DNA of 64,000 nt from Petrosia ficiformis. Taxonomy: Eukaryota; Porifera; Demospongiae; Haplosclerida; Petrosiidae. The stretch covers positions 3,334,501 to 3,398,500 of the forward strand of contig OX345637.1 in assembly GCA_947044365.1 (NCBI GenBank). Direction: 5' to 3'. The position numbers and the translations under genes are program-made. Shown here in pieces: positions 42,396-52,427 of this stretch (position 1 is the stretch's first letter; each line of letters starts with the position of its first letter). The notes beneath the pieces were generated by a model that did not search any database, was not told where the DNA came from, and saw only the letters and a list, made by a program, of their open reading frames with translations.

Positions 42396-42828
42396 TTACT
42401 TTAGCTGACAATTTTCTTCATCCTCCATCTGTAACTTTGCCTGTGCCCCAGGTATGGTCATTAGGGCTTCATTGCTGGAACTCTTTTCCATCTGATCTGT
42501 GCCCTTAGTGAGACCCAATAGATTCACCATCTCTGGAACATCTGTCCAAAGTAACATCGATGTAGGCAGTGTATCAGACACTGCAGCTTCAACCTCCAGA
42601 CAATATCCATCTACCTTTACTTGCACCAGGGCAAGTGGATACAAAACGGTATCTCCATGAGCACACATTATGGCTACTACCTATGTTTGCGAATGGCTTT
42701 TTTCAGGTACCAAATGTTGCCTTACAATATTCTCGAACATCCTGTGTCCAGCAAAATATCACTCACATATTTGCCCTCTATAAATCCTGGCTTAACTACT
42801 CCTGACTTTTCCACTTCTCGCCACTCTC
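42396..42828 (-). pseudogene. Retropepsin-like protease remnant
   Basis: The active-site motif ILLDTGCSR is encoded on the minus strand at about 42735-42765 and identifies an aspartic protease of retroelement type, which would cleave the Gag-Pol polyprotein. The frame breaks just after it; a shifted frame continues with VRQHLVPE and meets a stop. The open stretch 42396-42668 then carries YPLALVQVKV, VEAAVSDTLP and LLWTDVPEM, the second half of the protease domain as seen in Gmr1-like Ty3 elements (the usual form is LLGTDVPE). The end, rich in glutamine, glutamate and lysine, resembles the linker that follows. At least one frame change and one stop make it non-functional. Confidence 0.75.
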
Positions 42829-43103
42829 TCACATTGGAAGTACCAGTGTAGTTCGCCTTCCTTTCTCTACATTACATGGCATTGATGAGTAATGGCCCTT
42901 CTGGTGACAGTTGACACATCGATGTATTTCAAATCCTTTTTTGGCCTCTCGAATTGTCTTATTGTTCCTTGTCCCTCCCGAGATCTGGTGATGGTTTGTG
43001 AGCTGTGACATGACAGTCCTTGGCGATAAGTCCTAACTTCTGGCACTTGTAGCATCGAATGGTCTGAGGATTCTTCCTTTCAACAGTTCTCTTTAGTTCT
43101 CCG
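42829..43103 (-). pseudogene. Gag nucleocapsid remnant with two zinc knuckles
   Basis: On the minus strand, one frame (about 43100-43000) reads RCYKCQKLG...AKDC, a CCHC knuckle in which the histidine position is leucine. A second frame (42829-43011) reads CVNCHQKGHYSSMPC, a knuckle with five rather than four residues between histidine and the last cysteine. In Ty3/gypsy Gag such paired knuckles bind the genomic RNA. They lie in different frames here, so at least one frame change separates them. The histidine loss and the spacing change agree with decay. The upstream capsid region is missing, replaced by heptamer satellite from about 43106. Confidence 0.75.
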
Positions 43104-43308
43104 CGTCTATGGTCTAGGGTTTAGGGTCAATGGTCAAGGGAATAGCGTCTACTCTCTAGGGTCTAGAGTTCAGTGCCTAGTGTGCCCTATCTGAAGTCTA
43201 GTGTCTAGGGTATAGTGTCTCTTTCCTAGGGTGTAGGGTATACTCTCAAGGGTCTAGGGTCTAGGTTCTAGGGACTAGGGTCTACTCTATAGGGTCTAGG
43301 ATCTATGG

Positions 43309-43336
43309 TTTAGGGTTTAGGGTTTAGGGTTTAGGG
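43309..43336 (+). repeat. Telomere-like (TTTAGGG)4 patch
   Basis: Four exact tandem copies of TTTAGGG followed by TTTA lie within the TCTAGGG satellite. This is the telomere repeat of most plants and several protist groups; most animals use TTAGGG. One base change (T to C) turns it into the surrounding TCTAGGG unit, so it may simply be a local homogenised variant. Confidence 0.9.
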
Positions 43337-43415
43337 TTTACTCTCTAGGGTCTATGGTATATGGTCTATGGTCTAGGGTGCAGAGTATACTCTCTAGTTC
43401 TATGGTCTAGGGTAT

Positions 43416-43565
43416 AGGATCTAGTGTGTAGGGTATACTCTCTAGGTTTTACTGTGTTGGGTCAATCTTTTAGGGCCTATTGTGTACTATCTAGAGTCCA
43501 GTGTCTACGATCTAGTGTCTAGGGTCTAGGGTGTAGTTTATACTGTCTAGGGTTTATGGTCTAGA
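43416..43565 (+). repeat. Heptamer-array higher-order segment, three copies
   Basis: A segment of about 150 bp recurs at roughly 45418-45560 and 46560-46710. It starts with GTGTAGGGTATA, passes through TTTTAGGGCCTATTGTGTAC and a TATCTGGAGTC-like tract, and ends with GGGTGTAGGGTATACTCTC. Shorter related tracts with GGGCCTAGGGTCTACTATCT occur near 44585, 47805, 48293 and 48439. The non-heptamer words in these segments are better conserved than the surrounding heptamers. Confidence 0.7.
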
Positions 43566-43629
43566 GTCTAATGTCCAGGTTCTATTTTCTAGGGTCTAGG
43601 GTCTATTATCTGGAGTTTAAGGTATAGGG

Positions 43630-43650
43630 TTTAGGGTTTAGGGTTTAGGG
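43630..43650 (+). repeat. Telomere-like (TTTAGGG)3 patch
   Basis: Three exact copies of TTTAGGG within the heptamer satellite, about 300 bp from the four-copy patch. Single TTTAGGG units also occur near 43120 and elsewhere in the array. Confidence 0.88.
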
Positions 43651-46600
43651 TCCAGGGTCTAGGGTCTAGGGTCTAGAGTCTGTGGTCTAGAGTCTATGGT
43701 CTGTGGTCTATTTTCTAGAGTCTAGGATCTAGTGTCTAGGGTCTAAGGTCTAGTGTCTAGGGTCTAAGGTCTAGGGTCTAGGACTAGGGTCTACTCTATA
43801 GGGTCTAGGGCCTAGGGTCTACTATTCGGGGTCTAGGGTCTGGTGTTTACGTCCTAGGGTATACTTTCTAGGGTCTTGTGTCTAGGGTCTGAGGTGTAGT
43901 GTCTAGGATCTTAAGTCTATTATCTGTGGTCTAGGGTAAATTCTATAGGGTCTTAGGTCTACTCTCTTGGGTCTAGCATCTAGAAACTAGGGTCTAATCT
44001 CTATGGTCTTTGGTATATGGTGTATTCTTTAGGGTCTAATGTCTAGGGTCTATTGTTTAGGGTATACTCTGTAGTGTCTAGTGTCTAATCTTTATGGTCT
44101 AGTGTCTAAGGTCTAGAGTCTAGGGTATACTCTCTAGGGTTTAGTGTCTAGGGTCTACGGTCTACGGTGTAGGGTATACTCTCTACGGTCTAGGGTCTAG
44201 GGTCTAGTGTCTAGTGTCTAGGGTCTAGTGTCAAGAGTCTATGTTCTAGGGTCTAAGGTATAGGGTCTATGGTCTAGATTGTAGGGTCTATTATCAAGGG
44301 TCATGTGCTTAGTGTCTAAAGCCTAGGGTCTATGATCTAGAGTGTAAAATACACTCTCTAGCATCTATGTTCTAGGGTCCAGGGTCTAAGTTCAGGGGTC
44401 TAGGGTGTACAGTCTAGGTTCTAGCTTTTGGAGTGTAGGGTCTAATGTGTAGGGAGTAGGATCTATGTTCTAGGGTCTATGGTCTTTGTTCTAAGCCCTA
44501 GTGTCTTGGGTCTATGTTTTAGGGTCTAGTGTATACAATTTAGGGTCTAGGTCCTACTCTCTAAGGTCTAGAATATAGGGTCTAGGGCCTAGTGTCTACT
44601 ATCTGGAGTCTAGTGTGTAGGTTCCAGTTTCTTGTGTCTATGATCTAAGGCCTAGGATCTAGGGTTTATGGTCTTGGGTCAAGTGTATGATGATGGTGTA
44701 GGATTTACTCTCTAGGGTCTGGGGTCTAGTGTATATGGTCTAGGATCTAGGGTCTAGAGTCTAGCGTATAGGGTCTAGGGTATAGTGACTAGGGCCTAGT
44801 GTCTAGGGTCTAAGCTCTATGGTCAACTGTATAGGGTCTATGGTCTAGGGTCTAGGCTCTAGGGCCTAGGGTCTAGGGTCTAGAGTCTAGGGTCAAGTGT
44901 ATAAACTCTAGGGTGTAGGATTTACTCTCTAGGGTCTAGGTTCTGGTGTCTACGGTCTAGTGTCTAGGTTCTAGGGTCTAGCTTCTATCGACTAGAGTGT
45001 AGTGTATAGATTCTAGGGTCTAGGGTTGCTCTCTAGGGTCTACATTCTAGGGTCGAGGGCCAAGTGTCTAGGATCTAGGGTTTAGCGGCTAGGGTATACT
45101 CTCTATGGTCTAGAGTCTAGTGTCTATTGTCTAAGTTGTAGGATATATTTTCTAGGTTCTATGGTCTAGAGTCTAGGGTCTAATGTCTAGGGTCTAGCGT
45201 CTAGGGTATAATTTGTAGCGTCAACGTTGTTAGGGTCTAGTGCCTAGGGTCTAGTGTCTTTGGTATACTATCTAGGGTCTTCTTTCTAGTTTCTATTCTC
45301 TAGAGTCTAGGGTCTAGTTTATACTCTCTATTGTCTAGAGTCTACTCTCTAGGGTCTAGGGTCTAGGGTCTAGGGTGTAGTGTATACTCTCTAGGGTCTA
45401 GGGTATAGGGTCTAGTGTCTAGGGTGTAGGGTATACACTCTAGATTCTACTGCATAGGGTCTATTCTTAGGGCCTATTTTGTACTATCTGGAGTCTATTG
45501 TCTACGGTCTAGTGTCTAGGGTTTAGGGTGTAGGTATACTCTCTAGGGTCTAGGGTCTAGGGTCTAGGGTCTAGGGTATACTTCCTTGGGTCTATGGTCT
45601 AGGGTCTAGTTTCTAGTGTATAATCTCTAGGGTCAAGGTTATAGTGTCTACTCTTTAGGGTCTACTGTCTACTATCAGGAGTTTAGGTTCTAGGGTCTAA
45701 GATTTATTGTCTAGGGTGTAGGGTATATTCTGTTTGTTCTAGGGTCTAGTGCCTAGGATCTAGGGTGTAGTGTATACTCTCTAGGGTCTAGGTTCTATGG
45801 TCTAGTGTCAAGGGTCTAGGGTCTAGCGTCTATGGTCTAGGGTCTGTCAATATTCTAGAGTCTATTTTATAGGGTCTAGGCTCTATTTTATACTCTCTAG
45901 GATCTAGGGTCTAGTTTCTTGGGTCTAGGGTCAAGCATCTGGTGTCTAGGATATACGGTCTAGGGCCTCGGGTCTAGGGTCTAGGGTACAGCTTCTAGGG
46001 TCTGCTCTCTATGGTCTACGATCTAGGATCTAGGGTCTAGTGTAAAGGGTAAAATCTCTATGATATAGGTTCTACTCTCTAGGGTGTAGTGTTCAGGGTC
46101 TACGGTCTAGGGTCTAGGGTCTAGGGTTTAGGTTCTATGGTATATTTTCTAGGGTCTAGGGTCTACTCTCTAGGGTCTAGAGTCTAGGGTCTGCTCTCTA
46201 GGGTCTAGGGTCTAGGTCCTATATTCTACTATCTTGAGTCTATTTTCTAGGATCAAGTGTCTATGGTCTATGTTGTAGGGTATACTCTCTAGGGTCTAAG
46301 CTCTAGGGTATAGGGTCTATTGTCTAGGGTCTATGGTCTAGTGTCTAGCGTTTAGGGTCTAGGGTATAGGGACTAGGGTATATTCTCTACGGTCTAGGGT
46401 CTAGTGTCTATGGCCTGGTGTCTACTATCAGTGGTCTAGTAGTCTAGGGTCTAGTGTCTAGTGTCTGTCTTCTTGGGTATATTCTCGATGGTCCAGGGTT
46501 TAGGGTCTACGGTCTACTGTCTAAGGTCTTTTGTCTAGGGTCTAGGGTCTAGTGTCTAGCGTTTAGGGTCTAGGGTGTAGGGTATATCTATATGTTCTAT

Positions 46601-48759
46601 TGTGTAGTGTCTATTCTTTAGGGCCTGTTGTGTACTATCTGGCGTCTAGTGTCTACAGTCTAGGTTCTAGGGTCTAGGGTGTAGGGTATACTCTCTAGGG
46701 TCTAGGGTCCAGGGTGTAGGTTTTACTTTCTTTGGTCTAGAGTCTAGGGTCTAGTGTCTAGTGTATAATCTCTAGGGTCAATTGTATAGGGTCTACTCTT
46801 TAGGTCCTAGGGTGTTCTATAAGGAGTTTAGGGTCTAGGGTCTAGGCCTAGTGTCTAGGGTCTAACGTCTATGGGCTATGATATACTCTCTAAGGTCTAA
46901 GGTCTAGGTACTAGGGTCTACTATCTGGATTCTAGTGTCTTGGGTCTAGGGTCAACCATCTATTGTCTAGGGTATATGGTCTATGGCCTAGGGTCTAGGG
47001 TTTAGGATATAGGTTCTAGGGTCTACTATCTATGGTCTGCGGTCTATGGTCTAGGGTCTAGGGTTTATTGTATAGCGTGAAGGGTAATATCTCTATGTTC
47101 TAGGTTCTACTCTCTAGGGTCAAGTGTTTAGGGTCTACGGTCTAGGTTTTAGGTTCTAGGGTCTACTTTATATTCTTTATTTTCTGTGTCTACTCTTTAG
47201 GGTCTAGGGTCTAATGTCTAGGTCTAGGGTGTAGGGTCTAATGCCTAGGGTGTTGGGTTTAGGGTCTAGCGTGAAGGGTATAATCTCTAGTGTCTAGTTT
47301 CTACACTCTAGGGTCTAGGGTCTAGGGTCTAGGATCTAAGGTCTATGGTCTTTGGTCTATGATCTATGGTCTAGGGTCGAAAATCTTGGTTATAGGTTCT
47401 AGGGTATAGGTTCTATGGTCTAGAGTCTAGGGTCAAGGGTCTAGGGTCTAGGGTATATTCTCTATGGTCCATGGTCTAGGGTCAAGAGTCTACGGTCTAG
47501 GGTCTCGTGTCTAGGTTCTAGGGTCTAGGGTCTATGTTCTAATGTCTAGGGTCTATGTTCTAGGGTCTAGGGTCTAAAGTCTAGGATCTAGGGTCTATTG
47601 TCTATTGTCTAGGGTCTAGGGTCTAGATTCTAAAGTATACTCTCTAGGTTATTAAGTATAGTGTCTACTCTTTAGGGTCTAGAGTCTAGGTTCCATTGTT
47701 TAGGCTATACTCTGTAGTGTCTAGTTTCTACTCTCTATGGTCTAGTGTCTAAGGGATAGGGTCTAGTGTATATTCTCTATGGTCTAGTGTGTACGGTCTT
47801 CTGTTTAGGGCCTAACGTCTACTATCTGGAGTCTAGGGTCTATTGTCTAGGGTCTACGATCTAGGGTGTAAGGTATACTCTCTACGGTCTAGGGTCTAGG
47901 TTCTAGTCTCTAGTTTCTATGGTCTAGGGTCAAGAGTCTACGGTCTAGGGTTTATGGTCTAGACTTTAGGGTATACTCTCTAGCATCTATGTTCTAGGGT
48001 CTAGGGACTAAGTTCAGCGGTCTAGGGTGTAGGGCCTATGGTCTATGGTTTGGAGTCTAGGGTCTAGTGTGTACTCTCTAGGGTCTAGGATCTAGGGTCT
48101 AGGGCATACTCTCTAGAGTCTAGTCTCTGGAGTCTAGTGTGTAGGGTGTAGGGTTTAGGGTCTAGGTTGTAGGGTATACTCTCTAGGGTCTACGGTCAAG
48201 GATCTAGGGTCTAGGGTCTACAGTGTAGGTCCCAGGGTCTAGTGTCTATAGTACAGGTTCTTGGGTCTACTCTCTAGGGTCTAGTTTCTAGGGCCTAGGG
48301 TCTACTGTCTGGAGTCTAGGGTCTAGCGTCTAGAGTCTAGTGTGTACTGTCTAGGGTCTAGGGACTAGTGTCTAGAGCCTAAGGTCTACGGTCTTGGGTA
48401 AAGATTCTAGTGTCTACTTTCTAGGGTCTAGGGTCTTGGGCCTAGGGTCTACTATCTGGAGTCTAGGGTCTAGGGTCTATTGTCTAGTATCTAAGCTCTA
48501 GGATCAAGGATCTAAAGTCTAGGGTGTAGGGTCTAGGGTATACTATCTAGGTTCCAGGGTCTAGGGTTTAGTGTCTAGGGTATGGGGTACAAGTTCTAGG
48601 TCTACTGTCTAGGGTCTAGGGCGATTTTGTAGGGTTTAGGATACAGGTTCTTGTGTCTACACTCTAGGGTCTAGGGTCCAGAGACTGGAGTCTACTATGT
48701 GGAGTCTACGGTCTAGGGTCAAGTGTCTAGAGTCTATTTTGTAGGGTATACTCTCTAGG

Positions 48760-51700
48760 GCACACCTAATGGCTACTAGTGGACTCCTATTGGGTCCTAT
48801 TGGACTCCTAACAGGTCCTACTGGACTCCTATAAGACACTAAGTGGGTCCTAATGGAATCCATTTGGGTTCCATTGGAATCCCAATGGGTACTACTTGAC
48901 TCCTATTGGGTACTAGTGGACTCGTATTGGGTTCTAGAGGACACCTAATTGGTTCTAGTGGACTCCTTATGAGTCCTATTGAACAACATTTGGGTCCCAT
49001 TGGACTCCTAAGGTGTCCTCATGGACTCCTATTGACTCCTATTGGGTCTTAGTGGAAACCTATTGGGTACTAGTGGATTACTTTTGGGTCCTACTGGAAT
49101 CCTAATCGGTCCTAGAGGACTGATTATAGGTCATAGTGAAATCCTGTTGGACTCTTATCGGGTCCTTGTGGACTCCTATTGGGATATAGTGGACTTCTCA
49201 ACGGTCCTAGTGGACTCTTATTGGGTCCTAGTGGACTCCTAATGGTTCTTAGTGGTCACCTATCGAACTCCCAGTGGGTCGTAATGGACTCAAATTGGGT
49301 TCTAGTGGAAACCTAAAGGGTCCTAGTGGACCCTTAATTGTTCTTTGTAGACTTCTAATGGGTCCTAGTGGACTCCTATTGGACTCCTATTGGATCCTAT
49401 TGGATCCTATTGGACTCCAATTGTTGCCCAGAGGACTCCTATTGGGTTCTATTGGACTCCTAAAAGGTCCTAGTGGACGCCTATTGTATTCCTATTGCTC
49501 CCATAGGGATCTAGTGGACTAAATTTGGGTCCTAGAGGAATCCTTATTGGTCCTATTGGACTCCTTATGGGTCCTATTGGACTCCTATTGGGTCCTAGTG
49601 GAATCCTATTGGACGCCTGTTGGGACCTAGTGGACTCCTAATGGGTCCTATTGCACTCCTGTTGGTTCCTAGTGGACTCCTTTTGGGTCCTAGCGGACTC
49701 CTATTAGGTCCTAGTGTACTCCTAAGGGGTCCTAGAGGACTACTCCTAGCATGTCCTATTGGACTCCTATTGGGTCCTAGTGTACTCCTAAGGGGTCCTA
49801 GAGGACTTCTATTGGACTCCTAATGTGTCCTAGTGGACTCCTATTGGGTCCTAAGGGAATTTAAATGGGTCCTAGTGGACATCTGTTGGTCTGCTATTGG
49901 ATCATACTGGACACCGATTGGGTCGTAGTGGACTACTAATGGGTCCTAGTGGACACCTATTCGGTCCTAGAGCACTCCAATTGGGTCCTATGTACTCCTA
50001 ATGGGTCCTAGATGACTCCTATTTGGTCCTAGTAGACTCGTAATGGACTCCTATAGTGTCCTTTTGGACTCCTAATGTGTCCTAGTGGACTCCTATTGGG
50101 TCCTAGTGGACTCGTATTGTGACCTAGTGGACTCTAAATGGTACCTAGTGGACCGCTAATGAACTGCTGTTGGGTCCTAGTGGACTCTTAATGGGTCCTA
50201 TTGGACTCCTAATGGGTCCTAATGGACACCTGTTGGAACATAGTGGACGCCTGTTGGGTCCTAGAGAACTCCTATTAGGTCCTAGTGTACTCCTAATCGG
50301 TCCTAAAGGATTACTATTGGACTCCTAGTGGGTACTAGTAGACTCCTACTGGGTCCTTGTGTACTCCTAATGGGTCCTAGTGGACCCCTATTGATCTGCT
50401 ATTGGATCCTAGTGGACTCCTATTGGGTCCTAGTAAACTCGTAATGGACTCCTATTGGGTCCTAGTGTACTCCTAATGGGTCATATTGGACTCCTATTGG
50501 GTCCTAATGGACACCTGTTGGAACCTAGTGGACGCCATTTGGGTCCTAGAGAACTCCTATTAGGTCCTAGTGTACTCCTAATCGGTCCTAAAGGATTACT
50601 ATTGGACACCTAGTGGGTACTAGTGGACTCCTACTGGGTCCTTGTGTACTCCTAATGGGTCCTAGTGGACCCCTATTGGTCTGCTATTGGATCCTAGTGG
50701 ACTCCTATTGGGTCCTAGTAAACTCGTAATGGACTCCTATTGGGTCCTAGTGTACTCCTAATGGGTCCTATTGGACTCCTATTGGACTCCTAATGTACTC
50801 CTAATAGGTCCTAGTGGACTCCAATTGGGTCCTAGTGGACTACTAATGGGTCCTACTGGACTCCAATAGGGTCAAATTGGAATCTTAATGGTTTCTATTG
50901 GACTCCTATTCTGTCCTAATGGACTCCTATTAGGTCCTCGTGGACTCCTACTGGACTCTTACTGGGTCCTTTTCTACTCCTAATGGGTACTAGTGGACCC
51001 CTATTGGTCTGGTATTAGATCCTAGTGGACCCCTATTGGTCTGGTATTAGATCCTAGTAGTCTCCTATAGGGTCCTAGTGGACTCGTAATGGACTCCTAT
51101 TGGGTCCTATTGCACTAATAATGGGTCCTACTGGACAACTATTGGGTCATAGTGGACTCCTACGGGGTCCTAGTAGACTCTTATAGGGTCCTAGTGGACT
51201 CCTACTGGACTCCTGCTGGGTCCTAGTGGACTCCTAATGGGTCCTACTGTACTCCTAATAGGTCCTAGTGGAATGCTATTCGGTCTTAATGGACTCCTAT
51301 TGGGTCCTATTGTATTCCTAATGGGTCCTATTGGACTCCTAGTGGACTCCCTTTGGGTCCTATTGCACTACTAATGGGTCCTAGTGGACTCCTATGGGGT
51401 CATAGTGGACTCCTATAGTGTCTTGGTGGACTCTAAATGGGTAGTACTGGACTTCTATTGGTCTTGTCTTGGATCCTAGAGGACTCCTATTGGGTCCTAG
51501 TGGACTCCTAATGATTTCGAGTGGACTCCTACTGGATCCTAGTGGACTCCTATTTGGTCCTAATCGACACCCATTGGGTCCTAGTGTACTCATAATGGGT
51601 CCCATTGGATTCCTAATGGACTCCTAATTGGTCCTATTGCACTCCTAATGGTTCCTAGTGGACTACTATTGCACTCCTGATGGGTCCTAGTGGACACGTA

Positions 51701-52427
51701 AGGGGTCCTAGTGGACAACCATTGGGTCCTAGTGAACTCCTATTGGGTCCTATTGGGTCCTAGTGGACTCCTATTAGATCCCAGTGTACACCTAAGGGGT
51801 CTTAGTGGACTCCTATTGGACTCCATTTGTGTCCTAGTGGACTCCTATTGGGTACTAATGGACACCTGTTGGGTACTAGTGGACTTCTATTGGGTCCTAG
51901 AGGACACCTATGGGGTCCTAATGGACTACTAATGGGTGCCATTAAACTCATATTGGGTCCTAATGGACTTCTATTGGGTCCTGGTGGACACCTATTTGGT
52001 CTTAGTGTACTCCTAACGGGTCCTAATGGACTCCTGTTGAGTCCTAGTGGAATCCTAATGAGTCCCAGTGGACTCCTAGTGGGTCCTAGTGGACTCCTAT
52101 TGGACTCCTAATGGGTCCTAATGGACTCCTTTTCGGTCCGAGTAGACTTTTAATGGGACCTAGTGGACACCTATTGGGTCATATTGGACTGCTATTGGGT
52201 CCTAGTGCACTCCTAATGGGTCCTATTGGAATACTTGTGGACTCCTTTTGTGTCCTATTGCACTGCTAATAGGTCATAGTGGACACCTATTGGGTCCTAG
52301 TGGACTACTATTAGGTCCTAGTGAACTCTAAATGGGTCCTAGTGGACTCATATTGGTCTGCTATTGGATCCTAGTGGACTCATATTTCGTTATAGTGGAC
52401 ACGTAATGGAGTCTTATTGGGTCCAAG
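48760..52427 (+). repeat. 21-bp satellite, forward block
   Basis: Tandem units close to GTGGACTCCTATTGGGTCCTA (21 bp). Variable positions are mostly the T/A after CCTA and the word after GTCCTAG. The period is a multiple of 3, so long frames encoding GPSGLLL-type repeats stay open; they lack any start context or non-repeat sequence and are not genes. Small segmental repeats are visible, such as AATGGACACCTGTTGGAAC at 50221 and 50506 (285 bp apart) and a duplicated GACCCCTATTGGTCTGGTAT near 50995 and 51025. Confidence 0.92.

Larger units (their letters stand above)
41637..43106 (-). mobile_element. Truncated Ty3/gypsy retrotransposon fragment, Gmr1-like order
   Basis: Between the 18-bp and heptamer satellites lies non-repetitive sequence that, read on the minus strand, gives in order two nucleocapsid-type zinc knuckles, a retroviral-type aspartic protease, a linker and an integrase zinc-binding domain running into the start of the integrase catalytic core. 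No LTR, primer-binding site, capsid, reverse transcriptase or RNase H is present. The reading frame has several stops and frame changes, so this is a dead fragment. Both ends stop abruptly in satellite sequence. Only about 0.6 kb separates the protease from the integrase. This fits either a Gmr1-type element, in which integrase lies before reverse transcriptase, or an internal deletion. Confidence 0.85.
43107..48759 (+). repeat. Degenerate heptamer satellite, (TCTAGGG)n
   Basis: The stretch consists of variants of GTCTAGG/TCTAGGG, with frequent GTATACTCTCTAGGGTC and TACTATCTGGAGTCTAG interruptions that break the seven-base register. All of it is in one orientation. Because 7 is not a multiple of 3 and the unit contains TAG, every frame is stopped often, which explains the lack of long reading frames. 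The array begins directly after the gag remnant (near 43106) and abuts the 21-bp satellite at about 48759 with no spacer. No gene or RNA is visible. Confidence 0.92.

Noticed and set aside
41859..42408. Plus-strand frames in the retroelement fragment
   Set aside because: They are antisense shadows. The minus strand carries the recognisable zinc-knuckle, protease and integrase motifs.
43107..48759. True telomere end
   Set aside because: The array is mostly TCTAGGG with many irregular words, is flanked on both sides by other sequence, and has only short exact TTTAGGG runs.
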